This document shows, piece after piece, positions 24,059-32,921 of a stretch of 64,000 nt of DNA (position 1 is its first letter; each line of letters opens with the position of its first letter). The stretch is taken from NCBI RefSeq assembly GCF_023952475.1, contig NZ_JALHRX010000015.1:1-64000 (forward strand). Reading direction: 5' to 3'. A model generated the notes under the pieces. That model did not search any database and was not told the origin of the DNA. It saw only the letters and a program-made list of their open reading frames with translations. Position numbers and translations under genes: made by a program. The stretch comes from Cupriavidus sp. WGlv3. Lineage in GTDB: Bacteria > Pseudomonadota > Gammaproteobacteria > Burkholderiales > Burkholderiaceae.

Positions 24059-26182
24059 ATGAGACACGAATCTGGCGTCATGCAGGACGAGTCGCAGGAT
24101 CCGCGCGGGCGCGACCCGGCGGATGCGGCCACCTTGGCCAACGGCAATGCGCGCTACATCAACCGCGAACTCGGCCAGCTGGAATTCTTTCACCGCGTGC
24201 TGCAGCAGGCGGCCGATCCCGCCATGCCACTGCTCGAGCGCCTGCGGGCCCTGTGCACCTTCAGCAGCAATCTCGACGAGTTCTACGAAATCCGCGTGGC
24301 GGGATTGAGGGAACAGTGCGCGCTGTCGTCGCCGGTGGTCGGCCCGGACGGGCTGACGCCGCAGGCCGTTTATGCCGCGGTCAACCAGCGGGTGCGTGAG
24401 CTGGTCGATCAACAGTACCGGCTGTTCAATGACGTGCTGATTCCCGCCATGGCCCAGGAGCGGATCTGCTTCCTGCGGCGGCCATCGTGGAACGCCGCGC
24501 AGCAAGACTGGATTCGCGAGTTTTTCTTTGCCGAGCTGATGCCGGTCCTGACGCCGATCCGGCTGGATCCGGCGCATCCGTTTCCGCGCGTGCTGAACAA
24601 GAGCCTGAACTTCGCCGTTGAACTCGAGGGCAAGGATGCGTTCGGCCGCAGCTCCGGCAATGCCATCGTGCAGGCGCCCAGGGCGCTGCCGCGCGTGATC
24701 GCGCTGCCAGCGGAGGTCGCCGGATGCGAACACGGCTTCGTGTTCCTGTCTTCGATCCTGCATGCCCACGTCGGCGAGCTGTTCAGCGGCATGACGGTGC
24801 GCGGCTGCTACCAGTTCCGGGTCACGCGCAACAGCGAGCTGTTTGTCGACGAGGAAGAGGTCAAGAACCTGCGCGAGGCCCTGCAGGGCGAACTGCCGCA
24901 CCGGCATCTTGGCGACGCGGTGCGGCTCGAGGTGGCCGACAACTGCCCGCGCGCCATGACCGCGTTCCTGCAGGAACAGTTTGGCCTCGCGCCCGCCGAG
25001 GTGTTCGCGGTCAACGGCCCGGTCAACCTGGTTCGCCTGATGCAGGTGCCGGACCAGGTCGACCGGCCGGACCTGAAATACCCGCCTTTCCGGCCGGGCC
25101 TGCCGAAGGCGCTGCGGGACCAGCCCGATATCTTCCGCGCCATGCGCGATGGCGACATCCTGCTGCACCATCCGTTCCAGTCGTTTGCGCCGGTGGTCGA
25201 TTTCGTCAGGCAGGCAGCGCAGGATCCGGACGTGGTGGCGATCAGCCAGACGGTGTATCGGGCCGGGCACGACTCGGCGCTGCTGTCGTCGCTGATCGAG
25301 GCGGCGCGCAACGGCAAGGAGGTCACGGCCGTGGTGGAACTGATGGCGCGCTTCGACGAAGAGGCCAACATCGGCTGGGCGGGGCAGCTCGAGGAAGTGG
25401 GGGCGCATGTGGTCTATGGCGTGGTCGGCTTCAAGGCGCACGCCAAGATCCTGATGGTGGTGCGGCGCGAGGACGGAAGGCTCAGGCGCTATGTGCATCT
25501 CGGCACCGGCAACTATCATCACGAGACCTCGCGCAGCTATACGGATTTCGGCTTGCTGACCTGCGATGAAGCGCTGACCCAGGACGTGGCCCAGGTCTTC
25601 AGCCAGCTGACCGGCCGCGGTCAGACGCAAAGCATGACCCATGTCTGGCAATCGCCGTTTACGCTGAAGCAGCAGTTGCTGGCGGCGATCCGGGGCGAAG
25701 CCGAGCATGCCAGGGCCGGGCGCAAGGGGCGCATCATCGCCAAGATGAATGCGCTGCTGGAGCCCGAACTGATCCAGGCGCTGTACGACGCGTCAGGCCA
25801 GGGCGTGCGCATCGACCTGATCGTGCGGGGCGCGTGCGCGCTGCGTCCGGGGGTCGCCGGACTGTCCGAGCACATCACGGTGAAATCGGTGATGGGCCGG
25901 TTTCTCGAGCACTCGCGCATCTTCTGCTTCCACGACGGCGGCGCCGACAAGGTCATGCTGTCGAGCGGGGAATGGATGGAACGAAGCCTGTCGCGTCGCA
26001 TCGAAATATGTTTTCCCGTGCTCGATACCCGCTTGAAGGAGCGGATTGTTGCCGAGGGGCTGGAGCCGTATCTTTCCGACCGGCGCGAAGCGTGGATGAT
26101 GACGCCGGAAGGCAACTATGCGCGCCCGCCCGTGCCGGACGGCGAGTCGGCGCAGTGCAGGCTGCTGGCTGCGCTGACCTGA
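24059..26182 (+). CDS. ppk1: Polyphosphate kinase 1
   Basis: A 707-residue PPK1, which reversibly polymerises the gamma-phosphate of ATP into inorganic polyphosphate. The four domains are in place: N-terminal helical (NRELGQLEFFHRVLQQA, SSNLDEFYEIRVAGL), head, and two phospholipase-D-like C-terminal domains. The autophosphorylated histidine is in GFKAHAKILMVVRRED or YVHLGTGNYHHETSRSYTDFG, and the second histidine is in FLEHSRIFCFH. The start could also be ATG 24080; no clear ribosome-binding site decides it. It stands alone, without ppx or pst/pho genes, which suggests a second polyphosphate kinase copy besides the Pho-linked one usual in this group. That last point cannot be checked here. 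Confidence 0.92.
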   Translation: MRHESGVMQDESQDPRGRDPADAATLANGNARYINRELGQLEFFHRVLQQAADPAMPLLERLRALCTFSSNLDEFYEIRVAGLREQCALSSPVVGPDGLTPQAVYAAVNQRVRELVDQQYRLFNDVLIPAMAQERICFLRRPSWNAAQQDWIREFFFAELMPVLTPIRLDPAHPFPRVLNKSLNFAVELEGKDAFGRSSGNAIVQAPRALPRVIALPAEVAGCEHGFVFLSSILHAHVGELFSGMTVRGCYQFRVTRNSELFVDEEEVKNLREALQGELPHRHLGDAVRLEVADNCPRAMTAFLQEQFGLAPAEVFAVNGPVNLVRLMQVPDQVDRPDLKYPPFRPGLPKALRDQPDIFRAMRDGDILLHHPFQSFAPVVDFVRQAAQDPDVVAISQTVYRAGHDSALLSSLIEAARNGKEVTAVVELMARFDEEANIGWAGQLEEVGAHVVYGVVGFKAHAKILMVVRREDGRLRRYVHLGTGNYHHETSRSYTDFGLLTCDEALTQDVAQVFSQLTGRGQTQSMTHVWQSPFTLKQQLLAAIRGEAEHARAGRKGRIIAKMNALLEPELIQALYDASGQGVRIDLIVRGACALRPGVAGLSEHITVKSVMGRFLEHSRIFCFHDGGADKVMLSSGEWMERSLSRRIEICFPVLDTRLKERIVAEGLEPYLSDRREAWMMTPEGNYARPPVPDGESAQCRLLAALT

Positions 26183-26254
26183 GTGCGCCAGGTATCGTCC
26201 CCGATTGCCCATGCGCATCAATGACACCGCCGACGCGGTGGTGCAGGCACTGCC

Positions 26255-27115
26255 TCAATCGATCAGCTTCCCCTGTGCATCGAAGAACGGATACGCAGGT
26301 CCATGGTCCCCGATGGCAACGGCATGGGTGACCAGTCCGTGCACGGGATGCCACCAGTGCAGCAGCATGCCCGGCGGCTCCATCCGGAAGCGCGAAGCCG
26401 CCTGCGGGTCGAGGTCCAGCGCGACCTGGTGCGCCGGTCCGGGCGCCGTCATGGCGATGGTGCCGCCGAAGCGCCGGGTGATATGCCGATGCAGATGGCC
26501 GCACAGCACCCGCTCCACCTGCGGATGGCGCCGCACCACGGCCTCGAGCAGCGCGGCGTTCTCCAGGCCCTGCCGGTCCATATGGCCGATGCCGGTGTGG
26601 AAAGGCGGGTGGTGCAGCATCAGCAGGGTGGGGCGCGGCGGGTCGGCGGCCAGCGCGGCTTCCAGCCATGGCAGCGCATCCGGGTCCACGCGCCCGCCGC
26701 TATGGCCGGGCACGGTGCAGTCGAAGGCAATCAGCGTCAACGGCCCCGCGTCGATGCGGTAGTGCACGGGCGCGTCGGCATCGCCAGCGGCGAACAGATA
26801 GGCGTGATCTGCGAATACGCGGCGCAGTGCGCCGCGGCTGTCGTGATTGCCCGGCATCAGCCGCACCGGCATCGGCAAGGATTCAAGGATCCCTCGCAGG
26901 AAGCGATATTCATCCTCGCTGCCGAAGTCGACCAGGTCGCCGGTCACCACCGCAATGTCGGGGCGCTGAGGCAACGCCAGCAGCGTGTCGATGCACTGGC
27001 GCAAAGCGCCTGCGGTATCCACGCGCCGGTAGGAGAGCTTGCCGCCCGCCTTGATATGCAGGTCCGTGATGTGGGCGACCAGGTAGGGAGTGGCCTGGGG
27101 GGCGCTCTGCATCAT
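26255..27115 (-). CDS. Class III cyclic-nucleotide/glycerophosphodiester phosphodiesterase (metallophosphoesterase)
   Basis: A 286-residue cytoplasmic binuclear metallophosphoesterase. The metal-ligand blocks are AHITDLHIK (14-22), TGDLVDFG, MPGNHDSRG, MLHHPPFH and CGHLHRH, the CpdA/GpdQ type order. There is no signal peptide. Its ATG overlaps the stop of the ABC ATPase gene (ATGA), so it is the last gene of the importer operon. The importer may therefore take up a phosphodiester such as a glycerophosphodiester that this enzyme splits. The substrate is inferred from position. Confidence 0.85.
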   Translation of the reverse strand: MMQSAPQATPYLVAHITDLHIKAGGKLSYRRVDTAGALRQCIDTLLALPQRPDIAVVTGDLVDFGSEDEYRFLRGILESLPMPVRLMPGNHDSRGALRRVFADHAYLFAAGDADAPVHYRIDAGPLTLIAFDCTVPGHSGGRVDPDALPWLEAALAADPPRPTLLMLHHPPFHTGIGHMDRQGLENAALLEAVVRRHPQVERVLCGHLHRHITRRFGGTIAMTAPGPAHQVALDLDPQAASRFRMEPPGMLLHWWHPVHGLVTHAVAIGDHGPAYPFFDAQGKLID

Positions 27116-28197
27116 GCCGCGCTCCCTACTGACACCGAGGGCGCAGCGGGCACCGTCAGCAGATGGCCGGTATCGATGCGCAGGCCAACGCGGTCGCCGG
27201 CTACCCAGCGGTCGCGCTGCGCGGTATCGAGCACGATCGGGGAAGGTGCGCCGACATCGACCAGCAGCCGGGTCGCATGGCCAAGGAACAGGGCCGTGAC
27301 GACACTGCCGGCCACATGGACGTCGGGCGCGTTCGGTGCGTCGGCCAGCGCTACGTCCTCGGGCCGGAACATCAGCTCCACCTGCGCCACCTCGAGGTGC
27401 CGCGGCTCACGCGGCAATGCGCCACCAGGCACGCGCCATACCTGGTGATCTGCAGCCGCCGGCAAGCGATTCATCGTGCCGATGAAGTCGGCGACGAAGG
27501 CATTGGCCGGATGCCGGTAGATGTCCTGCGGCGTGCCGCTTTGCGCGATGTGCCCCTTGTCCATCACGATGATCCGGTCGCCAAGCGCCATCGCCTCGGC
27601 CTGGTCGTGCGTGACATACACAGTGGTGATGCGCAGGCTGCGCAGCAGCTGGTTGATGTCGGCGCGCAGCGCATCACGCAGCTTGGCGTCGAGCGCCGTC
27701 AGCGGTTCGTCCAGCAGCAGCACACGCGGCTGCACGGCGATGGCGCGCGCCAGCGCCACGCGCTGGCGCTGGCCCCCGGACAGCTGGTCGACGCGCCGGT
27801 TGGCGAAGGCGCCCAGCTGCATCATGGCGAGCATGTCGTCGACCCGACGCCGGCGGGTCTGGGCGTCGACCTTGCGCACGCGCAGGCCATAGCCGATATT
27901 CTCGGCCACGGTCATATTGGGGAACAGGGCATAGTTCTGGAACACCATGCCGACGCCGCGCTGCTCGATCGGCAGATGCGTGACCGCTGCGTCGCCGAAC
28001 AGGACCTCGCCGCCCGTATCGGGAAATTCCAGCCCCGCGATCATCCGCAGCGTGGTGGTCTTGCCGCAGCCAGACGGGCCGAGCAGCACGACAGTTTCGC
28101 CGGCACCGATGTCCAGGTCCAGCGGTTCGAGCGCGCGCGTGCCGTCGGCGAAGGTCTTGCCGCATTGGCGCAGGGCGATGGTGGTGGGCTCATGCAT
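27112..28197 (-). CDS. ABC importer ATP-binding protein (PotA/FbpC type)
   Basis: A 361-residue ATPase. Walker A is GPSGCGKTT (40-48), the signature is LSGGQRQRVALARA, Walker B is VLLLDEPLTALD, and the switch histidine is in YVTHDQAEAMALGD. The C-terminal part (from about 240) is a TOBE regulatory domain. It is typical of importers of polyamines, iron(III), or phosphonates. The start overlaps the upstream permease stop by 8 bases. It would energise the two permeases at 28190-29952. Confidence 0.93.
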   Translation of the reverse strand: MHEPTTIALRQCGKTFADGTRALEPLDLDIGAGETVVLLGPSGCGKTTTLRMIAGLEFPDTGGEVLFGDAAVTHLPIEQRGVGMVFQNYALFPNMTVAENIGYGLRVRKVDAQTRRRRVDDMLAMMQLGAFANRRVDQLSGGQRQRVALARAIAVQPRVLLLDEPLTALDAKLRDALRADINQLLRSLRITTVYVTHDQAEAMALGDRIIVMDKGHIAQSGTPQDIYRHPANAFVADFIGTMNRLPAAADHQVWRVPGGALPREPRHLEVAQVELMFRPEDVALADAPNAPDVHVAGSVVTALFLGHATRLLVDVGAPSPIVLDTAQRDRWVAGDRVGLRIDTGHLLTVPAAPSVSVGSAA

Positions 28198-29110
28198 GGC
28201 GGGGGGCCTCCGGCTGTGGCTGGGACTGCGGCGCGTTGTCCAGGCCGCCAGGTGGGTTCAGTGAAGTGGTGACCGTGCCGGCGAACGGCATGGCCGTGTC
28301 CTGCACCACATGTCGTTGGGCCCGCGCACCCAGCGCGGACACCATTTGCATGATCACCAGCAGCGGAATGATCATCAGGAAAAACACGATGGTGTAGGCA
28401 GAGCCGATCTCCAGGCGCATCGAGGCATAGCTGTCGGCGAGTCCGACCGGAAGCGTCTGCGTGGTGGGCGTATGGAGCATCCAGGTCAGGTTGAATTCGC
28501 CGACCGAAAGCGTCACCACCATCAGCGCGCCGGCGAGAATCCCTTGCCGGCAATTCGGCAGCACCACGGTGAAAAAACGCTGCAGCCGTGTCGCGCCGAG
28601 GCTGGCGGCGGCGTCCTCGAGCGTGCGGATATCGATGGCGGACATGATGGCCAGCACCGAGCGCACCATGAAGGGCAGCGTGAACAACACATGCCCGATC
28701 AGGATGAAGACCCAGCTGGTGCGCAGCCATGGCAGGCCGCCATACAACAGGATCAGGCCGAGTGCGGTCGCGAGTCCGGGGATCGCCACCGGCAACATCA
28801 GCAGTTCCTCGATCAGCCGGGTCACGCGGCTGCGGCGCAGCGCCATGTAATAGGCGGCCGGAACGCCCAGCACCAGCGTGCAGGCCAGGCATGCCAGCGC
28901 GATCCACAGCGACAGGAAGATGGTGTTGCGGTACAGGCCCCACACTTCCTCGACCCACCGCGTGGTCAGGCCGCTCTGCAGCCCGACGAAGATATTGTTG
29001 GTGAGTCCGGCCAGCACCGACAGCGCCACGGGGACGGTCATGAATGCGCAAACGGCGAGCGTCAGTGCAAGTTGGATCCAGTAGGCGGAGCCGCGACGGT
29101 TGGTCTTCAT
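28190..29110 (-). CDS. ABC importer permease, second subunit
   Basis: A 306-residue membrane protein with about six helices. The EAA loop, EDAAASLGATRLQRFFTVVLPN (about 187-208), docks to the ATPase. The strong AGGAG site ends 6 nt before the ATG. The poorly conserved 45-residue C-terminal tail (rich in Pro, Gln) is longer than usual for the family. It pairs with the permease at 29119-29952, 8 bp upstream. Confidence 0.92.
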   Translation of the reverse strand: MKTNRRGSAYWIQLALTLAVCAFMTVPVALSVLAGLTNNIFVGLQSGLTTRWVEEVWGLYRNTIFLSLWIALACLACTLVLGVPAAYYMALRRSRVTRLIEELLMLPVAIPGLATALGLILLYGGLPWLRTSWVFILIGHVLFTLPFMVRSVLAIMSAIDIRTLEDAAASLGATRLQRFFTVVLPNCRQGILAGALMVVTLSVGEFNLTWMLHTPTTQTLPVGLADSYASMRLEIGSAYTIVFFLMIIPLLVIMQMVSALGARAQRHVVQDTAMPFAGTVTTSLNPPGGLDNAPQSQPQPEAPRHA

Positions 29111-29118
29111 GCTTGCTC

Positions 29119-29952
29119 CTACGCGGTGGCGGCAACCGCGTTGCCGGAAAGATGACGCGCCACCGCCAGCAGCGCCCAGGTCACCACACCGAGCAGGATG
29201 GATAGTGCGGCGGCCATGCCGAAGTTGGCGTAGTTGGTGAACTCGTTGTAGATGGTGAGCGGCAGCACGTCGAGTTGCGTGGCAAGGGTGAAGGCGGTGC
29301 CGAACGCGCCCATGCTGGTGGCGAAGCAGATCGCGCCGCTGGAGATCAGCGCGGGCATCAGCGCCGGCAGCATGACGTCGCGCACCACGCGCCAGCGGCC
29401 GGCGCCCAGTGAGCGGGCCGCTTCCTCCAGCGAGGCGTCGAGTTTTTCGACCGCCGCCATCACGGTCAGGATCACGCGTGGAATCGAGAAATACAGGTAG
29501 CCGACAAACAACCCGGCCATGCCATAAGCAAAGGTCCAGCGCTCGCCGGCGAGCAGGTCGCCCACCGATGCGAGCAGGCCGTTGCGCCCGCCCAGCATGA
29601 TCACCATGAACCCGATCACCACGCCGGGAAAGGCCAGCGGAAAGGTCAGCATGGCGACCAGCACCGGCTTGCCCGGCACCGGATGCCGCTGCAGGAAGGT
29701 CCCCGCCACGCCGGCGATCGCCAGCGTGGCCAGCGTCACCGAGGCCGACAACAGCACCGTGGACAGCAGGCTGTGCAGGTAGCGCGGGCTGGACAGCACG
29801 GTCCAGTAGACTCCCGCGCCGTTTTCCCCCGCCACGCTGACCGCCAGCAATTTGGCCATCGGCAGGCAGAAGAACGCCAGGAAAACGATCAGCGCCGGCA
29901 GCGCGAAGACGATCAGCGTACGGGCGGTTGGCGCAGTGGTGCGACGGCGCAT
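29119..29952 (-). CDS. ABC importer permease, first subunit
   Basis: A 277-residue membrane protein, six predicted helices, with the EAA loop LEEAARSLGAGRWRVVRDVMLPA. The ATG at 29952 is favoured because GGAG lies 7 nt upstream; ATG 29964 is in frame and the open frame reaches 30177. It forms the channel with the neighbouring permease, as in the PotB/PotC-like layout. Confidence 0.9.
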   Translation of the reverse strand: MRRRTTAPTARTLIVFALPALIVFLAFFCLPMAKLLAVSVAGENGAGVYWTVLSSPRYLHSLLSTVLLSASVTLATLAIAGVAGTFLQRHPVPGKPVLVAMLTFPLAFPGVVIGFMVIMLGGRNGLLASVGDLLAGERWTFAYGMAGLFVGYLYFSIPRVILTVMAAVEKLDASLEEAARSLGAGRWRVVRDVMLPALMPALISSGAICFATSMGAFGTAFTLATQLDVLPLTIYNEFTNYANFGMAAALSILLGVVTWALLAVARHLSGNAVAATA

Positions 29953-30008
29953 GGGTTTCTCCATCTTGAGGGCGACTGGCCGGGGCCGACGCGCGCCCCG
30001 GCGCGGCG

Positions 30009-31031
30009 TCAGCGCACTTCCTTCAGGTACTGGTCGCTGAAGGCCTTTTGCACTTCGGCCATCTTGCCGTAGTCGATGGTCTTCGCGCGCGCATAGTCCG
30101 CGGCCGGCAGGAAGCGGGATTCCACTTCCCTGGACACGGCCTTGGCCCGTACCGGGCGCAGATAGGCATTTGCCCACAGCGACTGGCCGGCGTCGGACAG
30201 CACGAAGTCGAGCACCTTGCGGGCTTCCGCAGGGTGCGGCGCCTTGTTGACCATGCTCATGACGTAGGGCACCACCAGCGAGCCCTCCCTGGGAATCACG
30301 AAGGCAACGTTGGCGCGATCCTTGTAGCGCGCGCGATAGGCGTTGAAGTCGTAGTCCAGCAAGATCGGGATTTCACCGGACAGCACGCGCGCGTACGCGG
30401 TCTGCTTCGGCACGATGGGCTGGTTCTTCTGCAGGTCCTTGAAGAACTTGAGGGCCGGGCCGAAGTTGTCCAGCGAGCCGCCCAGGGCCTGGTTGATCGC
30501 CACCGCACCCACATAGCCGACAAAGGCGCTGGCCGGGTCGAGATAGCCAACCATGCCCTTGTACTCGGGCTTCTGCAGGTCGGCCCACGACTGCGGCACC
30601 GGTTTGCCGCGCAACGCGTCGACATTGACCATCAGGCCCAGCGTGCCCGAATGGATGGCAAACCAGTGGCCCTGCGGGTCCTTCAGGCCGTCGGGGATGT
30701 CATTCCAGTTGGCAGGCTTGTAGGGTGCCGTCACGCCTTCCTTCTGGGCCTGGATGCCGAACGTCACGCCGTAATACACCACGTCGGCCACCGGGTTGGC
30801 CTTTTCCGCGACGATCTGAGCCAGCGACTGGCCCGAGTTCTTGTTGTCGTGCGGCACCGTGACGCCGGTCTTTTCCTTGATCGCGCGGATCTGCGCTGCC
30901 CAGTCCGCCCATTCCGGCGGGCAGTTGTAGCAGATTGCGGTTTGCGCGGCCGCGGCGTGGCTGAATACGACCGCGCCAACCGTGGGCAGCAGCCAGCGCA
31001 AGCGGCGCAGCCAGGACGAAGTCGATTGCAT
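30009..31031 (-). CDS. ABC importer periplasmic solute-binding protein
   Basis: A 340-residue secreted type-II binding protein of the iron/polyamine/phosphonate group. The signal peptide ends AAAAQ (about residue 29). The mature protein starts TAICYNCPPEWADWAAQI, which has two close cysteines and an unusual aromatic patch in place of the LxxY entry of iron receptors. The later blocks LMVNVDALRGKPVPQSWADL and GSLVVPYVMSMVNKAPHPAEARKVLDFVLS fit the family. It is the first structural gene after the LacI regulator. The ligand is unknown; a phosphorylated compound fits the operon's phosphodiesterase. Confidence 0.88.
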   Translation of the reverse strand: MQSTSSWLRRLRWLLPTVGAVVFSHAAAAQTAICYNCPPEWADWAAQIRAIKEKTGVTVPHDNKNSGQSLAQIVAEKANPVADVVYYGVTFGIQAQKEGVTAPYKPANWNDIPDGLKDPQGHWFAIHSGTLGLMVNVDALRGKPVPQSWADLQKPEYKGMVGYLDPASAFVGYVGAVAINQALGGSLDNFGPALKFFKDLQKNQPIVPKQTAYARVLSGEIPILLDYDFNAYRARYKDRANVAFVIPREGSLVVPYVMSMVNKAPHPAEARKVLDFVLSDAGQSLWANAYLRPVRAKAVSREVESRFLPAADYARAKTIDYGKMAEVQKAFSDQYLKEVR

Positions 31032-31115
31032 GATGCACTCCTTTTCTAGATACGACGGTGGTGGAAAACGGCGTGGGACGAGGCCGATGTCGGCGCTGGT
31101 TCGGTTGCAGTGCCG

Positions 31116-32201
31116 CTAGGCCGGCGGCCCGACGGTAGCGCCTGCGCGCAGCGCGTGCGGCAGCAGCGTCGCGCGCGGCAAGGGGGGGTCAGGTGCGGGT
31201 CCGGCGCTGGCAGGCTCCAGCCGCGCCAGCAGGCAGCCCAGCGCGCGGGCACCGATCTCGTGGTTGGGCTGCGCCACGGTGGACAGCGGCGGTTCCAGCA
31301 ACTGGCCGAGTTCGATGCCGTCGTAGCCGAGCACGGATACATCGCCGGGCACGGACAGTCCCAGGCGCTTCAGGATGGAAATCACACCGATCGCCAGCAT
31401 GTCGTTGGTACAAAACAGCGCGGTGGGCGCGGATGGCGCTGTGACGAATCGCCGGATGCGCTCGACCTCCGCCGGCGTGTGCGTGGGCGTATGCGCTGGC
31501 AGGGACAGCGGCGGCAACGGCTGCAGGCCATGCGCGCGCATCGCGTCCTGGTAACCCATGTGGCGCTGCCTGGCGCGGTCCGACGCGACGAAGGCGCCCG
31601 ACACCACCGAGATGCGCCGATGCCCGGCAGCGATCAGCGTCTCGACGCCGGCGCGCGCGCTGACGCGGTTGTCCACCGATACCGAATAGCGCTTGCCCCG
31701 GCGCGCTCCCTGGTTGTACGCAAGGACATAAGGCACGCCTTCGGCATCCAGCTGTTCCAGCACCGCGCTGCGGGCGGCATCGGCCACCGTCAGCACCATG
31801 CCGTCGACGCGGTGACGCAGCAGATATTCGATCCGCTCGCGTTCGCGCGCCGGGTCGTAGCGGCTGGTCACGAGCATCAGCGAATAGCCTTGCGCCAGCG
31901 CCGCCTCCTCGATGCCGCGCCAGCACTCGGCAAACACGGCATTCTCGAGCGTCGGCAGCATGACCCCCACGATGCGCGAGCGCTGGGCCCGGAGCTTGGC
32001 GCCCAGCAGGTTGGGGCGGAAGCCAAGCTCACCCGCCGCCTGCAAGACGCGCTCGGCGGTGTCCTGGCGGACCAGCTCCGGATTGCTGAACACACGCGAG
32101 GCGGTCGCCAGCGACACGCTCGCGGCCCTGGCGACATTGACCAGGGTCACGCCATTGGATGGCGCGGGCGGAGCGGCGAGGGCGGTGGCGTTGCGGCGCA
32201 T
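31116..32201 (-). CDS. LacI-family transcriptional repressor
   Basis: A 361-residue repressor. The N-terminal HTH (VTLVNVARAASVSLATASRVFSN, residues 19-41 counted from ATG 32201) is typical of LacI/GntR (GalR), followed by a periplasmic-binding-like effector domain. ATG 32201 is chosen because the in-frame ATG at 32270 lies inside the 18-bp palindrome that is probably the repressor's own operator. It leads the operon for the ABC importer and phosphodiesterase, so it likely represses them when the ligand is absent. The gap to the solute-binding gene is 84 bp. Confidence 0.86.
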   Translation of the reverse strand: MRRNATALAAPPAPSNGVTLVNVARAASVSLATASRVFSNPELVRQDTAERVLQAAGELGFRPNLLGAKLRAQRSRIVGVMLPTLENAVFAECWRGIEEAALAQGYSLMLVTSRYDPARERERIEYLLRHRVDGMVLTVADAARSAVLEQLDAEGVPYVLAYNQGARRGKRYSVSVDNRVSARAGVETLIAAGHRRISVVSGAFVASDRARQRHMGYQDAMRAHGLQPLPPLSLPAHTPTHTPAEVERIRRFVTAPSAPTALFCTNDMLAIGVISILKRLGLSVPGDVSVLGYDGIELGQLLEPPLSTVAQPNHEIGARALGCLLARLEPASAGPAPDPPLPRATLLPHALRAGATVGPPA

Positions 32202-32253
32202 TCGGCAGGAATCGGAATCAGTGCAGGAGTCGGCAGCAGTCGGTGCAGAAGAA

Positions 32254-32271
32254 AATGAAAACGTTTTCATT
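32254..32271. promoter_or_regulatory. Perfect 18-bp palindrome, LacI-type operator
   Basis: AATGAAAACGTTTTCATT is a perfect palindrome centred on CG, the classic form of a LacI/GalR-family operator. It lies 53 nt upstream of the repressor start, so it fits autorepression and control of the importer operon. Confidence 0.8.
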
Positions 32272-32469
32272 CAAGCCGCAAAAAAACGGGTGTCAAGGAC
32301 AACCGTTGGTGCGGTGCGCCGCAGGACAACCGGCGCGGCCCCGCGAATGGCCTGGAAGGCCGAACGAGGGTGATTGTGCGGGGCGCAAGTGACAGCGGGA
32401 TGACACTAGCGGGCAGGGACCAGCGACGGACCCTTCGGGCGAGGAGCTAAATTTAAACGTGTCCCCGTA

Positions 32470-32499
32470 TTGCGCTGATCCGGCAACATACGCTATAGT
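32470..32499 (+). promoter_or_regulatory. Candidate sigma-70 promoter for tRNA-Asp
   Basis: TTGCGC (32470-32475) and TATAGT (32494-32499) with an 18-bp spacer resemble -35 and -10 elements. The -10 lies 57 bp before the mature tRNA end, leaving a short leader. The rest of 32272-32469 holds no gene that I can support. Confidence 0.55.
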
Positions 32500-32555
32500 T
32501 CGGCCTCTCTGCTGCGGCGCTGGTACGAAAGTACGCTGCAGCAGGCACCGACACA

Positions 32556-32632
32556 GGAGTGGTAGTTCAGTCGGTTAGAATACCGGCCTGTCACGCCGGG
32601 GGTCGCGGGTTCGAGTCCCGTCCACTCCGCCA
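32556..32632 (+). tRNA. tRNA-Asp (anticodon GTC), with encoded CCA
   Basis: The 77-nt cloverleaf has acceptor stem GGAGTGG/CCACTCC, D-arm with GTTCAGTCGGTTAGAAT, anticodon loop CTGTCAC (GTC) and T-arm GCGGGTTCGAGTCCCGT. Discriminator G and CCA are encoded. A terminator follows at 32643. Its 3' part is repeated at 32761. Confidence 0.97.
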
Positions 32633-32642
32633 GTATCAAGGA

Positions 32643-32667
32643 AACGCCCGCGCCAGCGGGCGTTTTT
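32643..32667 (+). terminator. Rho-independent terminator of tRNA-Asp
   Basis: AACGCCCGC-GCCA-GCGGGCGTT is a 9-bp perfect stem with a tetraloop followed by a run of T. Confidence 0.9.
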
Positions 32668-32791
32668 CATTTTGCGGAGTGAAGGAAGCCGCCTGCGCGG
32701 CTTCCGGCGGGAATCGAAGGGCTGCGCCTGCAGGCGCAGCAGCGGCCTGCGGCACGTAGGCGAGTCCCGTCCACTCCGCCAGTATCAAGGA

Positions 32792-32816
32792 AACGCCCGC
32801 GCCCGCGGGCGTTTTT
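32792..32816 (+). terminator. Second copy of the tRNA-Asp terminator
   Basis: Same 9-bp stem, with loop GCCC instead of GCCA and a following T run; it is part of the duplicated block. Confidence 0.87.
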
Positions 32817-32921
32817 CATTTGTGGCTCATGTTCGCCACCCAGCACATCGGGCGCTTGCCCACCGGCTCCTGATAGAATCGCGGAGTTTGTCTTTCGTGC
32901 CAATCCACTACCCGAATCCGC

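Larger units (their letters stand above)
32612..32821. repeat. Partial tandem duplication of the tRNA-Asp 3' end and terminator
   Basis: Positions 32612-32672 recur at 32761-32821 with 60 of 61 bases identical: the 3' 21 nt of the tRNA, the spacer and the terminator. The period is 149 bp. The 88 bp between the copies contains a hairpin (GGAAGCCG-6-CGGCTTCC, 32684-32705) and a 20-nt perfect palindrome (32721-32740). It looks like a decayed second tRNA copy or an old integration scar. No tRNA 5' half is found in the second copy. Confidence 0.8.

Noticed and set aside
32559..32759. Open frame over the tRNA-Asp region (66 codons)
   Set aside because: It reads through the tRNA itself; such frames are common artefacts at tRNA loci.
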